Source: Bradyrhizobium erythrophlei (GTDB lineage Bacteria > Pseudomonadota > Alphaproteobacteria > Rhizobiales > Xanthobacteraceae). From it: 64,000 bases of DNA. Positions 35,397 through 44,210 of the stretch are shown here, piece after piece (position 1 is the first letter of the stretch; the number at the start of each line of letters is the position of its first letter). The stretch is taken from contig NZ_LT670817.1 in NCBI RefSeq assembly GCF_900129425.1, positions 2,418,001 to 2,482,000 of the forward strand, in the 5' to 3' direction. The position numbers and the translations under genes were made by a program. The notes below the pieces were generated by a model. That model ran no database searches. It had not been told where the DNA came from and saw only the letters and a list, made by a program, of their open reading frames with translations.

Positions 35397-36247
35397 TCGC
35401 CGGGCTCGACCACGTCGTCGTCCTGCTCGGGGATATCAAGGCCGGCACGATCGCCTACCAGACCCTGTTTGCGCTCGCGCCGGCGTGGCAAAACACCGGC
35501 GATGGCGCCGAGCGGGTGCTGTTCACGCTCGACAACATGACGCTTGAGCTGATGTCGCCGAGCGGCGATGGCGCGACCGCTGATCGGATTCGAGCGGTGC
35601 TTGCGGAACAAGGCGAGGGGCTCGCGAGCATCTGCTTTCGCACCGCAGACATTGCGAAAATGCATCGGCGGCTCGATCGGCTCGCCCTGAAGCCGGAACC
35701 GGTTGCGGAGGTCGAAAGCCGCGATGCTGCAACAGGCGCCATCCTGTCGTGGAGGAGGACCCGCGCAGCCACCGAGGCCACGCGCGGCGTCCGGCTGTTT
35801 TTCCTAGAATTGGCGAAAGAACGCCCGCTATCGGTCCGAACCACGGCCGCATCGGTTACCGCGATGGATCATGTCGTGATCTCGACTTCCGAGCCCGAAT
35901 GCGCCGCTGCGCTCTACGGCGCGCGGCTTGGGCTCGACATGGCGCTGGACCGTTCGCATCCGGACTGGGGCCGGCTGATGTTCTTCCGCTGCGGTGATCT
36001 CATTGTCGAAGTCGTGCACCGGCCAGGCAAGGACACAGATGTGGACAATAGGCATGACAAGCTCTGGGGCCTGAGCTGGCGCGTCGCCAACATCGATGCC
36101 ACGCGGGCGCGGCTCGTGTCGGCCGGCGTCGATGTGTCGGAGGTGCGCACGGGCCGCAAGCCGGGGACGCGTGTGCTCACCGTACACAACGGCACTTGCG
36201 GCATTCCCACGCTGCTGGTGGAACCGGCGCAGCGGACTGCATTCTGA
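35393..36247 (+). CDS. VOC/glyoxalase-like protein (two-domain)
   Basis: 284 residues from GTG 35393, whose TGA overlap with gdh marks the start. The N-terminal half (GLDHVVVLLGDIKAGTIAYQ ... ELMSPSGDG) resembles the glyoxalase-like domain of uncharacterised VOC proteins, and the C-terminal half (AMDHVVISTSEPECAAALYG ... IVEVVHRPG) is a second betaalphabetabetabeta module. His and Glu positions in DHVV and EVV could form a metal site. The reaction is unknown; candidates are dioxygenase, isomerase or glyoxalase chemistry. Translational coupling to glutamate dehydrogenase suggests a joint role. It converges on the pyrD-like gene with 5 bp between stops. Confidence 0.75.
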   Translation: MIAGLDHVVVLLGDIKAGTIAYQTLFALAPAWQNTGDGAERVLFTLDNMTLELMSPSGDGATADRIRAVLAEQGEGLASICFRTADIAKMHRRLDRLALKPEPVAEVESRDAATGAILSWRRTRAATEATRGVRLFFLELAKERPLSVRTTAASVTAMDHVVISTSEPECAAALYGARLGLDMALDRSHPDWGRLMFFRCGDLIVEVVHRPGKDTDVDNRHDKLWGLSWRVANIDATRARLVSAGVDVSEVRTGRKPGTRVLTVHNGTCGIPTLLVEPAQRTAF

Positions 36248-36252
36248 GAACG

Positions 36253-37347
36253 CTAGCCTGCATCCACGCCGACGACATCCCTGACATTCTTCACGCCATC
36301 GCGCGCCAGCAATTGCGCAAGGCCTTTCGTGATCGTGCGCACGACGCCAGGTCCCTGATAGATCAGCGCGGTCAGCAGTTGCACCAGCGATGCGCCCAGG
36401 CGGATTTTGCGATAGGCATCCTCAGCGGTCGATACGCCGCCGGCGCCGATCAGAACGTGGCGCTTGCGATCCATGCGCCGGAAGGTCTCGCGGATACAGT
36501 CATCGGCGAGCGCCGCCGCCGGGGGACCGGATACCGCGCCAGGCATCTGGCGCAGCGCCTGCTCGGCTGTGCGCATTCCCCCGGGCTTGACCGGTGGCAG
36601 ATTGAACATGAAACCGGCAACAAAATCGCGGCCATCAGCGGCCGCCAGCACGCGTTCGATCGCTTCGATGCCGCCGAGCGGTGACACTTTCAGAAACGCC
36701 GGCAACCGCAGTCTGGTTTCGCCAAGTGCCGTGAGGCAGGCATCGAGATGCCCGGGGTCGGCGAAAAAATCGCGGCCGTCCACGGTGTTCGGGCAAGACA
36801 GGTTCAGCATCAGGTAATCCGCGTACGGGGCCATCGCCTGGGCCGCAGCGACGTATTCGCCGACAATCTGATCCGGATTCAGAGGCGGGGCACCCGGACC
36901 GCGATTGGTGACCACGAGATTGATGCCGAGCGGCACCGGCAGGCGTGTGCGGGCCAACCGTTTGGCGATCACCCCGGCGCCGTCGTTCGGCAGGCCGTAA
37001 TGCACGACGATGCCCTCATCTTCGGGTAAACGCCACAGCCGAGGCTTCGGGTTGCCCTCGGACGGATCGACGGACACCGAACCGATCTCGATCGAACCGA
37101 AGCCAAGGCCGGCGAGGGCAGGGATCGCTGAGGCGCTCTTGTCGAAGCCGGCGGCTAAACCAATTGGGGTCGGGAAATGCAGGCCGGCCACGTCGGTTGC
37201 AAGCCTGTCATCGTCGACGGACATCGCGGTCCGCATCGCCCCCGCGGCCCAGCCGAGGCGCGCGCCTGTCGCCATCGCGAGATGATGCGCGGTCTCCGGA
37301 TCGAGCCGGAACGCGAGCGGGCGGAAAACCATGGCGTAGATCGACAT
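36253..37347 (-). CDS. Dihydroorotate dehydrogenase-like protein (class 2 fold, atypical active site)
   Basis: A 364-residue FMN enzyme with the overall class 2 (quinone-linked) PyrD plan: N-terminal helical segment LDPETAHHLAMA, PIGLAAGFDK, GFGSIEIGSV, NPKPRLWRLPED and C-terminal FMN-phosphate site LIGAGGVSTAEDAYRKIRLG. But key places differ from class 2: LNLSCPNT puts Cys185 where class 2 has the catalytic Ser (a Cys is normal in class 1), the usual INRxGFNN is VVHYGLPNDG, and the ATNTT orotate segment is FMFNLPP. It may be a true PyrD with altered chemistry or a paralogue acting on another substrate. Convergent with the VOC gene. Confidence 0.7.
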   Translation of the reverse strand: MSIYAMVFRPLAFRLDPETAHHLAMATGARLGWAAGAMRTAMSVDDDRLATDVAGLHFPTPIGLAAGFDKSASAIPALAGLGFGSIEIGSVSVDPSEGNPKPRLWRLPEDEGIVVHYGLPNDGAGVIAKRLARTRLPVPLGINLVVTNRGPGAPPLNPDQIVGEYVAAAQAMAPYADYLMLNLSCPNTVDGRDFFADPGHLDACLTALGETRLRLPAFLKVSPLGGIEAIERVLAAADGRDFVAGFMFNLPPVKPGGMRTAEQALRQMPGAVSGPPAAALADDCIRETFRRMDRKRHVLIGAGGVSTAEDAYRKIRLGASLVQLLTALIYQGPGVVRTITKGLAQLLARDGVKNVRDVVGVDAG

Positions 37348-37599
37348 CAAGGGACTATAAACACGCGAGCGCGGTCAGCGCTACCGATGCGGCAAGCGGG
37401 CGATCCCTGCAGGCCTGCCGCCCCTCATTCTCAAACCCCGCATGGCGTGCTACATCCGACCCTCTCCGCTTCGTTTTGCGACGCGCTCATGCGGAACGAT
37501 CAAGTGACAGGTCACCTGTTTTGGCCAAGGCAAAGCGAATTCTGTAATGGCAGCGCAAGCACTTCTTCACCCAAAGCGTGCTCGATTGAGGTTGACACC

Positions 37600-39000
37600 A
37601 TGCCGCTACGTCTGGCCGTGCGCGACATCGCATTTTTTGAACGCCCGGTGCGCTTTCTCCGGCCGTTCCGGTTTGGCGCCGTGGTCATCAATGCCGCGCC
37701 GCAGGCGTTCGTGCGCGTCGAGATCGAGGTCGAAGGCAAGGGCGTTTCGGTTGGCGCCAGCGCCGAAATGCTGGTGCCGAAATGGTTCGACAAGCGTGCG
37801 CATCTTTCGCCCGATGAAACCGTTTGGGAATTGCGGCGCTCGCTGACGATCGCGCGCGGGCTCTATTTGGGACATCGGGGCTTCGAGACCGCGTTTGGCC
37901 TGCACGCGCGTTGCATCGCGGCGCAGGTCGAGGCCTGCGCCAAAGAAGATATTCCGCCGCTCGCCGCGGCTTATGGGCCTGCCGAAATCGACAAGGCCAT
38001 TCTGGATGCGCTGCTGCGCGGCGTCGGGATGAATTTCTTCGACGGCATGGCCGAAAATATCGCCGGGGTCGATGCGCGTCTGTCGCCCGATTTGCGCGAT
38101 GACGACATTGCGCAATTTCTGGCGCAGCGTCGGCGGCTCGATCGCGTCGCGATCCGGCATACCGTCGGCCTCGACGATCAGGTCGAGGGCGAAGGCGGCG
38201 TCGCCGATAGCAGGGAAAACGCCGGCGCGCGCTATTTCAAGCTCAAGCTCAACGGCGATCCGCTGGCCGATGCCGCCCGCCTGATCCGCATCGGAGGCGA
38301 ATTCGCCACGCTGCCGCATGATTACAGCGTCACGCTGGATGCCAACGAACAATATGCCGACCTCGCAGCCCTCGGCGCGCTGGTCGACCGGCTCGACCGC
38401 GACAGCGCGCTCAAACCGATTGCGGCAAAGCTGCTCTACATCGAGCAGCCGATGCCGCGCGACATCACGCGGCAATCGCCGCTTGGCGCGCTCGGCGCCC
38501 GCGATTTCATCATTGACGAAGCCGACGATTCCTACGATGCGTTTCCCGCGGCACGCACGCTCGGCTATCGCGGCATTTCCTCGAAATCATGCAAGGGCAT
38601 CTACAAGTCAATCGTCAATGCGACGCGCGCCGCCAAATGGAGCACAGGCGGCGACAAGTTCTTCGTCACCGGCGAGGACTTGACCTGTCAGGCCGGCCTC
38701 TGCGTGCAGCAGGATCTGGCGTTGGGCGCACTGATCGGCGTCACCCATGCCGAACGCAACGGCCATCACTACGTCGATGGCTTTGCCGAAACCCCCGCCG
38801 CCGAGGCGCAATCGTTTCTCGCCGCCCATCCCGATCTCTACACCAGCGATGGAAACATCCGGCTGTCGATCCACGATGGCGATCTGCTGACGGGCTCGCT
38901 GACAGCACCGGGTTTCGCCACCGGTGTGCATCCGGAGTGGTCGGCAATGTCGCCGCTTCATCAGCCAAAAACAAAAACACGGCAGGAGCAATCAATATGA
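37600..39000 (+). CDS. Enolase-superfamily sugar-acid dehydratase (mandelate racemase/muconate lactonizing type)
   Basis: 466 residues from ATG 37600 (GAGG at 37588). The barrel carries the catalytic residues of the superfamily: the Lys pair K214/K216 in YFKLKLNGD, metal ligands Asp247 (VTLDANEQY), Glu282 (LYIEQPMPRD) and Asp306/Glu307 (FIIDEADD), and Lys329/Lys332 in SSKSCKGIYK. It would abstract the alpha proton of a sugar acid and expel water. Its stop overlaps the ATG of a destroyed oxidoreductase gene, followed by a DUF993 gene; this trio is usually conserved in sugar-use operons, so it belongs to an unknown sugar or sugar-acid pathway now missing one step. Confidence 0.78.
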   Translation: MPLRLAVRDIAFFERPVRFLRPFRFGAVVINAAPQAFVRVEIEVEGKGVSVGASAEMLVPKWFDKRAHLSPDETVWELRRSLTIARGLYLGHRGFETAFGLHARCIAAQVEACAKEDIPPLAAAYGPAEIDKAILDALLRGVGMNFFDGMAENIAGVDARLSPDLRDDDIAQFLAQRRRLDRVAIRHTVGLDDQVEGEGGVADSRENAGARYFKLKLNGDPLADAARLIRIGGEFATLPHDYSVTLDANEQYADLAALGALVDRLDRDSALKPIAAKLLYIEQPMPRDITRQSPLGALGARDFIIDEADDSYDAFPAARTLGYRGISSKSCKGIYKSIVNATRAAKWSTGGDKFFVTGEDLTCQAGLCVQQDLALGALIGVTHAERNGHHYVDGFAETPAAEAQSFLAAHPDLYTSDGNIRLSIHDGDLLTGSLTAPGFATGVHPEWSAMSPLHQPKTKTRQEQSI

Positions 39001-39087
39001 CGAAACGTCTCGGCGTGATCATGAACGGTGTCACTGGGCGCGAACGGCGCTGAATCGGCGTCGCTGCAATCAAGGTGTGAGGAATAG
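38997..39087 (+). pseudogene. Scar of a deleted Gfo/Idh/MocA-type oxidoreductase gene
   Basis: An ATG at 38997, with AGGAG at 38984-38988 and a 4-bp overlap with the previous stop, opens a frame MTKRLGVIMNGVTGR, the exact sort of N-terminus (NAD-binding GxxGxxG about to follow) found in Gfo/Idh/MocA oxidoreductases encoded between these two neighbours. After 15 codons the sequence jumps to a stop at 39053. In the next frame, 39040-39087 reads ANGAESASLQSRCEE and a stop right before the next gene's ribosome site, like the old C-terminus. The middle of roughly 1 kb appears deleted, with the junction near 39040. Confidence 0.65.
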
Positions 39088-39091
39088 AACC

Positions 39092-40285
39092 ATGAACAAA
39101 CCGGTTTTGCCTGTCTCGTCGCTGTCGCTGAAATTGCCGAGAGATGATCGGTCGATCGAGTCCTATCGCCTCGCGGCGTCCCGGACATTTCCGTCGAAAC
39201 TCCAGGGCACGCTCAACCGGGTGGCGTTTTCCGCCGCCCATGTGGTGTCCGATCCGCTGGCGCCGGTCGATCCGTGGCTGTCGGCCGCCGTCGACTGGGA
39301 CAGGACCATCGCCTTTCGCGAGCACGTCTGGGACCTCGGCCTCGGCGTCGCCGAAGCGATGGACACCGCCCAGCGCGGCATGGGGATGGACTGGCCGACG
39401 TCATTGGAATTGATCCAGCGCTCAGTGAGGGCAGCGAAGGCGAGGGGCAATGCGCTGGTGTTTTCCGGCGCCGGCACCGATCACCTTGCCCCGGAGGATG
39501 CAAAGACCATCGACGACGTGATCCGGGCCTATGAGGAGCAGGTCGCTGCCGTCGAAAAGGCCGGCGGCCGCATCATCCTGATGGCGTCGCGCGCGCTGGC
39601 GAAGATCGGCCGCAATTCGGATGACTACGCCAAGGTCTACAACCGCGTGCTGTCGCAGGTAGCGGAGCCCGTGATCATCCACTGGCTCGGCGACATGTTC
39701 GATCCGGCGCTGGCGAATTATTGGGGTACGTCTGACCTCGACCAGGCGATGGACGCCGCGGTCGGCGTCATCAACACCAACGCCGCCAAAGTCGATGGCG
39801 TCAAGGTTTCGCTGCTCGACATGCAACGCGAGATCGACATGCGCCGCCGGCTCGACAAGAACGTGAAAATGTATACCGGCGATGACTTCAACTATGCCGA
39901 ACTGATCGCCGGCGACGCGAAAGGTTTTTCCCATGCGCTGCTCGGCATCTTCGATGCCATCGCGCCGGCGGCATCCTACGCGCTGTCGCGGCTCGCTGCC
40001 GGCGACGAGGCCGGTTTCCACGACGTGTTGGGGCCGACGGTGCCGCTGTCTCGGCATATGTTCAAGGCGCCGACCCGATTCTACAAAACCGGTGTGGTGT
40101 TCATGGCGTATCTCAACGGCCATCAGGATCATTTCACCATGATCGGCGGGCAGGAAAGCACGCGCTCGACCCTGCATCTCGCCGAACTGTTTCGGCTCGC
40201 CGACAAGGCCGGCTTGCTCGCCGATCCCGAATTGGCGACCCGGCGCATGAAGACCGTGCTCGCCACGCGTGGCATCGAAGCTTGA
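39092..40285 (+). CDS. DUF993 / dihydrodipicolinate synthase-like protein
   Basis: 397 residues from ATG 39092 (GAGGA at 39079-39083). It has the features of the DUF993 family, distant relatives of the DapA/NAL class I aldolase barrel: GNALVFSGAGTDHLAPEDA, then ILMASRALAKIG, PVIIHWLGDMFDPAL, and KVDGVKVSLLDMQREIDM, where the Lys could be the Schiff-base residue. Such genes sit in sugar-use operons with an enolase-superfamily enzyme, a Gfo/Idh oxidoreductase and a sugar isomerase. The true function is not established; an aldolase or dehydratase step on a keto-deoxy sugar is the family-based guess. The oxidoreductase partner upstream is deleted. Confidence 0.75.
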   Translation: MNKPVLPVSSLSLKLPRDDRSIESYRLAASRTFPSKLQGTLNRVAFSAAHVVSDPLAPVDPWLSAAVDWDRTIAFREHVWDLGLGVAEAMDTAQRGMGMDWPTSLELIQRSVRAAKARGNALVFSGAGTDHLAPEDAKTIDDVIRAYEEQVAAVEKAGGRIILMASRALAKIGRNSDDYAKVYNRVLSQVAEPVIIHWLGDMFDPALANYWGTSDLDQAMDAAVGVINTNAAKVDGVKVSLLDMQREIDMRRRLDKNVKMYTGDDFNYAELIAGDAKGFSHALLGIFDAIAPAASYALSRLAAGDEAGFHDVLGPTVPLSRHMFKAPTRFYKTGVVFMAYLNGHQDHFTMIGGQESTRSTLHLAELFRLADKAGLLADPELATRRMKTVLATRGIEA

Positions 40286-40406
40286 TGCGGGATTTTTCTG
40301 ATAGCGACCCGAGGTGTCGTCGCGTGGCCAAAACGGATATGCGGATTTGCCAATCGCGGGGATTTGGTGACCATTGACGAACCCTCAGACGCCCGGAGCC
40401 GAAGGA

Positions 40407-41291
40407 ATGACCGACCCATCCACCTATACGCCGCCCAAAGTCTGGAGCTGGAACAAGGAGAGCGGGGGCAAGTTCGCCAGCATCAACCGCCCGATAGCGG
40501 GGCCGACGCATGATAAGGAACTGCCGGTCGGCCGTCATCCCCTGCAGCTTTATTCGCTGGCCACGCCGAACGGCGTGAAGGTCACGGTGATGCTGGAAGA
40601 GTTGCTGGCGCTCGGTCACAGCGGCGCGGAGTACGATGCGTGGCTGATCCGCATCGACGGCAATCAGTTCGGCAGCGGCTTCGTGGCGGTGAATCCGAAT
40701 TCCAAGATACCGGCGCTGATGGATCGCAGCGGGCCGGCGCCGATCCGGGTCTTCGAATCCGGCGCCATCCTGATGCATCTCGCCGAGAAGTTCGGGGCGT
40801 TGCTGCCCAGCGGCGGCCAGGCACGCGCCGAATGCCTGTCATGGCTGTTCTGGCAGATGGGCAGCGCGCCGTTTCTCGGCGGCGGCTTTGGTCATTTCTA
40901 CGCCTACGCGCCGACCAAGATCGAATACGCCATCGATCGGTTCGCGATGGAGGTGAAGCGTCAGCTCGACGTGCTCGACCGGCGCCTCGCGGACAACCCG
41001 TATCTGGCAGGCGACGTCTATACGATCGCGGACATAGCGGTCTGGCCCTGGTACGGCGGGCTGGCGAAGGCCTTGCTCTACGATGCGGGCGAATTCCTGG
41101 CCGTGCAGGACTACAAGAACGTGCGGCGCTGGGCCGACGCCATCGCCGAACGCCCGGCCGTGCAGCGCGGGCGCATGGTCAACCGTACCTGGGGCGAACT
41201 CTCAAGTCAGTTGCACGAACGTCATGACGCCAGCGATTTCGAAACCAGGACGCAGGACAAGCTTGAGGACGGCACCACGACTGGCGGATAA
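40407..41291 (+). CDS. yghU: Glutathione S-transferase/disulfide-bond oxidoreductase, YghU type
   Basis: 294 residues from ATG 40407, which aligns with the N-terminus of E. coli YghU. Nearly every block of YghU is visible: KVWSWNKESGGKFASINRP, GPTHDKELPVGRHPLQLYSL, TPNGVKVTVMLEELLALG, NPNSKIPALMD, RVFESGAILMHLAEKFG, PFLGGGFGHFYAYAP and the C-terminal QLHERHDASDFET. It binds two glutathiones and has disulfide reductase/peroxidase activity in the family. Cytoplasmic. The gene follows the DUF993 gene by 121 bp and may be transcribed separately. Confidence 0.93.
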   Translation: MTDPSTYTPPKVWSWNKESGGKFASINRPIAGPTHDKELPVGRHPLQLYSLATPNGVKVTVMLEELLALGHSGAEYDAWLIRIDGNQFGSGFVAVNPNSKIPALMDRSGPAPIRVFESGAILMHLAEKFGALLPSGGQARAECLSWLFWQMGSAPFLGGGFGHFYAYAPTKIEYAIDRFAMEVKRQLDVLDRRLADNPYLAGDVYTIADIAVWPWYGGLAKALLYDAGEFLAVQDYKNVRRWADAIAERPAVQRGRMVNRTWGELSSQLHERHDASDFETRTQDKLEDGTTTGG

Positions 41292-41312
41292 TTCCGCCAG
41301 TCGGCGAGGCCC

Positions 41313-42809
41313 TCATTGCATTTCCGCCGGCACGCCGCCGACCACCGCCGAGCCGGTGCCACTGCAACCCTCGGCGCCGTAGCGGATGAACTTCTGGATG
41401 CGTTTTCCGGTGTCCACTTCCCCGGTGTAGATATTGCCTTTGCTGTCCAGGCTGACCTGGTGCAGCCAGTGGAAATCGCCGGCCATCCGGCCGGCGCGTC
41501 CCAGCCGGCCCAGTTGCTCCAGATTGCTGCGGTTCAGGATGTAAATGGTCTGGTTGGTGTTGTCTCCGACATAGAGGCAGCTTTGCGCCTTATCGGCGGA
41601 GAAGTTCATCGACACAGCCGTCCCGGGCATCACAGGCTGGGTATAGGTGTGGTCGCTGACCCAGCGTTCCGCCACGAAGCCGCATTTTCCCGCATCGCCA
41701 TTCGGATTGCTGCAGGCTTTGCCGAGCGCGGGATCCTTGCCGTCGAATATCTGGATGCGATCATTGCCGCGGTCGCAGACGTAAATCTTGCCGTCGTCGG
41801 CGATCTTCACGCAGTGCACCGGGTTGCGAAAGAACGCCGGCTTCTTCTCTCCCTTTGCCAAAGCTTGCGGCCACGCGCCGGCAACGGCGGCGCCGGCATC
41901 GTCGACCGGATTGTTTCCATAGGCGCCGAAATGGCCGATATATTTGCCGGTGTCGGCATCGACGATCAGGATGCGGCGATTGCCATATCCGTCGGCGACA
42001 TAGAGACGATTGGTCTTGGGATCGACCACGATATCCGCCGGCTGGTACAGCGTCGGCGTGCCGTTCATCCCGCCGTCCCTGTTGTTGCTGTCGGGTCCGC
42101 CGGGCGTCCCGCCAATCCGCATTTTGAAATTGCCGTTCATGTCGAACTTCAGAATGAAGCCGTCGCCGCCCGCCTTGTTGGTGGTCCACGGTATTTGCGG
42201 GGCGCCGGCCTTGGGAGCGGCGGCATTGCCGGCGATCCAGACATTGTCCTTCTGGTCGACGTAGATGCCGTGTTCGCTGTTCGGCCAGATGCAGCCGTCC
42301 TCGGCCTTGCATTTGCTGCCGAGGAATCCGGGATCCGATGGACCGCCCCAGGCACGCAGCAGCTTGCCGGCGGCATCGAACTCCAGAACCGAGGGCGCCG
42401 CGCGACAGCAGTCCGCCCCGAAGCCGTCGGCCCGCACGAAGCCGAGGCTGTTAATCGGCTGTCCTCTGGCGTCGGTGGCGCCCGGCACGGCTTTTTCGAG
42501 CCCGGCCTCGTCATCGTTCAACGTGCGCGGCCGGTTATAGACCCAGACATGGTCGTGGCTGTCGACATAGAGCCCGCCGATCTGCCCGAGCAGCCAGCTA
42601 TGCGGCAGCGGTTGTGGCCAGGCGGGATCGGAAACGAAGTCCGGCATCTTGCCGGATTTGGATCTGTCGTAGACACCGGTCTGCTTGAGCAGTTGATCCA
42701 GGATGCCGCTCTTCTTGAGGCCGCCGGCGTTCTGCGCCATCGCCGGTGCGGCTACCAGGCCCACCAACAGACAAGATAACAGCGGCGCGATTTTCAGTGT
42801 GTTTCTCAT
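41313..42809 (-). CDS. Exported NHL-repeat beta-propeller protein
   Basis: 498 residues from ATG 42809; the start gives a clear signal peptide (MRNTLKIAPLL, hydrophobic core, cleavage at PAMAQ). Blades include QIGGLYVDSHDHVWVYNRP, YQPADIVVDPKTNRLYVADG, HCVKIADDGKIYVCDRGNDR and HQVSLDSKGNIYTGEV, typical of NHL/6-bladed propellers like peptidylglycine alpha-amidating lyase. Paired Cys (for example CSNPNGDAGKC) could form disulfides in the periplasm. Function is unknown; metal-dependent lyase or binding roles are possible. It lies downstream of a P450 on the same strand, 73 bp apart, so they may be co-transcribed. Confidence 0.75.
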   Translation of the reverse strand: MRNTLKIAPLLSCLLVGLVAAPAMAQNAGGLKKSGILDQLLKQTGVYDRSKSGKMPDFVSDPAWPQPLPHSWLLGQIGGLYVDSHDHVWVYNRPRTLNDDEAGLEKAVPGATDARGQPINSLGFVRADGFGADCCRAAPSVLEFDAAGKLLRAWGGPSDPGFLGSKCKAEDGCIWPNSEHGIYVDQKDNVWIAGNAAAPKAGAPQIPWTTNKAGGDGFILKFDMNGNFKMRIGGTPGGPDSNNRDGGMNGTPTLYQPADIVVDPKTNRLYVADGYGNRRILIVDADTGKYIGHFGAYGNNPVDDAGAAVAGAWPQALAKGEKKPAFFRNPVHCVKIADDGKIYVCDRGNDRIQIFDGKDPALGKACSNPNGDAGKCGFVAERWVSDHTYTQPVMPGTAVSMNFSADKAQSCLYVGDNTNQTIYILNRSNLEQLGRLGRAGRMAGDFHWLHQVSLDSKGNIYTGEVDTGKRIQKFIRYGAEGCSGTGSAVVGGVPAEMQ

Positions 42810-42881
42810 CCCATGCTCTTTTCTTTTTTTGAAGGTAGAAATCTTCGTTGGATTGTGGCGGCCTGTCAATTCGTCCGCGCC

Positions 42882-44102
42882 CTAGCCGACCGCACACGGC
42901 ACGCTCAGGAATCCGCGAAACCGCACGCGCCCGCCGCGCACCGGCGCGTCGTTCAGCGCGTAGTCCGGAAACCGCGCCAGGAATCGCGAGATCGCGATTG
43001 TGCCCTCGAGCCGCGCCAGCGCCATGCCGGCGCATTGATGCGCGCCAGTGGCAAACGCAAGATGGCGGTTTGGCATGCGGCCGATGTCGAGGTTTTCCGG
43101 ATCGGCGAATTGTTGGGGGTCGCGGTTCGCAGCGCCAATGCACAGGGTGATCGGCGTACCGGCGGCCAATGCGATGCCGCCGAGTTCGACGCGCTCGGTC
43201 GTCATGCGGTTGCCGAACTGGTTCGAACTTTCGAACCTCAGGAATTCCTCGATCGCGGTCTTGATCAGGTCGGGATGCTCGATCAGCCGTTTTTTCTGCG
43301 CTGGGTTTCCCGACAGCGCCACGAGTCCATTGCCGATCAGGTTGGTAGTGGTCTCATGCCCGGCGTTGAGCAGGAAAATGCAATTGTGCAGCAATTCCTT
43401 GGATGTCAGGCGCTCGCCATTGTCCTCGCCCTGGATCAGCCGCGTCAGCACGTCGCGCTCGGGGTTGCCGGGTTTGGCGCGGCGGCGCTCGACCAGGATT
43501 TCCAGGTAGCCAAGAAAGTCCTGCACCGCCTTGTTGCCGCGCGCGAAGGCTTCAGGCCCGATCACCGGTTCGAGCGCGCCCAGGATCGCCAGCGACCAGT
43601 CGCGCAAGGGCTCGCGCTCGGCCTGCGGCACATCGAGCAGGTTGCCGATCACCTCGATCGGGATCGCTGCCGCAAAATCCCCGATCAGATCGACCTCGCC
43701 CTTCGCAGCAATCGTCTCGATCAGCCGATCTACCAGCGCGATCAGGTCGGGCTCCATCCCGGCAATCGCGCGCGGCGACAGCGCGCCCATGATCAGCCGC
43801 CGCACCCTTGTATGCGCCGGCGGGTCGTTGAAGACGAGGCTGGTGGTGTGGTGTTCGTAGAGCAGCGAATTGCCGTATTTCGGCAAAAACTCCTTTTTCT
43901 TGTCGGAACTGAATAATTTGGTGTTCTTGTAGGCGCTGACCAGATCGTCATAGCGGGTCAAAAAATAGGAGCCATTTGGCATGCGCTTGACCGGCTCATG
44001 TTCCCGCAGTGCCCGATAGGTCGGGTAGGGGTCGGCGTAGAATTCGGCCGTCAATTTCTCAAGGTCGAAACTGGCCGCCAGCTCTCGCGCGTTCGTGTTC
44101 AT
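42882..44102 (-). CDS. Cytochrome P450
   Basis: 406 residues from ATG 44102. Heme loop FATGAHQCAGMALARLE with Cys357, I-helix FLLNAGHETTTNLIGNG (the Glu-Thr pair for oxygen activation), and ExxR in IEEFLRFESSNQFGNR. Another signature is NDPPAHTRVRRLIMGAL. This is a typical soluble bacterial P450; the family within the P450 superfamily was not recognised, and the substrate is unknown. No reductase or ferredoxin is adjacent. It is divergent from the ThDP-dependent decarboxylase genes at 44211, and upstream of the exported NHL protein. Confidence 0.9.
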   Translation of the reverse strand: MNTNARELAASFDLEKLTAEFYADPYPTYRALREHEPVKRMPNGSYFLTRYDDLVSAYKNTKLFSSDKKKEFLPKYGNSLLYEHHTTSLVFNDPPAHTRVRRLIMGALSPRAIAGMEPDLIALVDRLIETIAAKGEVDLIGDFAAAIPIEVIGNLLDVPQAEREPLRDWSLAILGALEPVIGPEAFARGNKAVQDFLGYLEILVERRRAKPGNPERDVLTRLIQGEDNGERLTSKELLHNCIFLLNAGHETTTNLIGNGLVALSGNPAQKKRLIEHPDLIKTAIEEFLRFESSNQFGNRMTTERVELGGIALAAGTPITLCIGAANRDPQQFADPENLDIGRMPNRHLAFATGAHQCAGMALARLEGTIAISRFLARFPDYALNDAPVRGGRVRFRGFLSVPCAVG

Positions 44103-44210
44103 ACTGCCATACTCTTCGATGCAGACCGATATGCCGTTTTTGCTCTTTCCGAAACCGCGGCGACCGCTATTGTCCCGCCCCGGAATACAGCCTCGGCCAG
44201 CCGACTGGAA

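Noticed and set aside
38924..39091. Extension of the DUF993 protein upstream through the scar
   Set aside because: The frame crosses the oxidoreductase remnant and the strong GAGGA ribosome site lies directly before ATG 39092.
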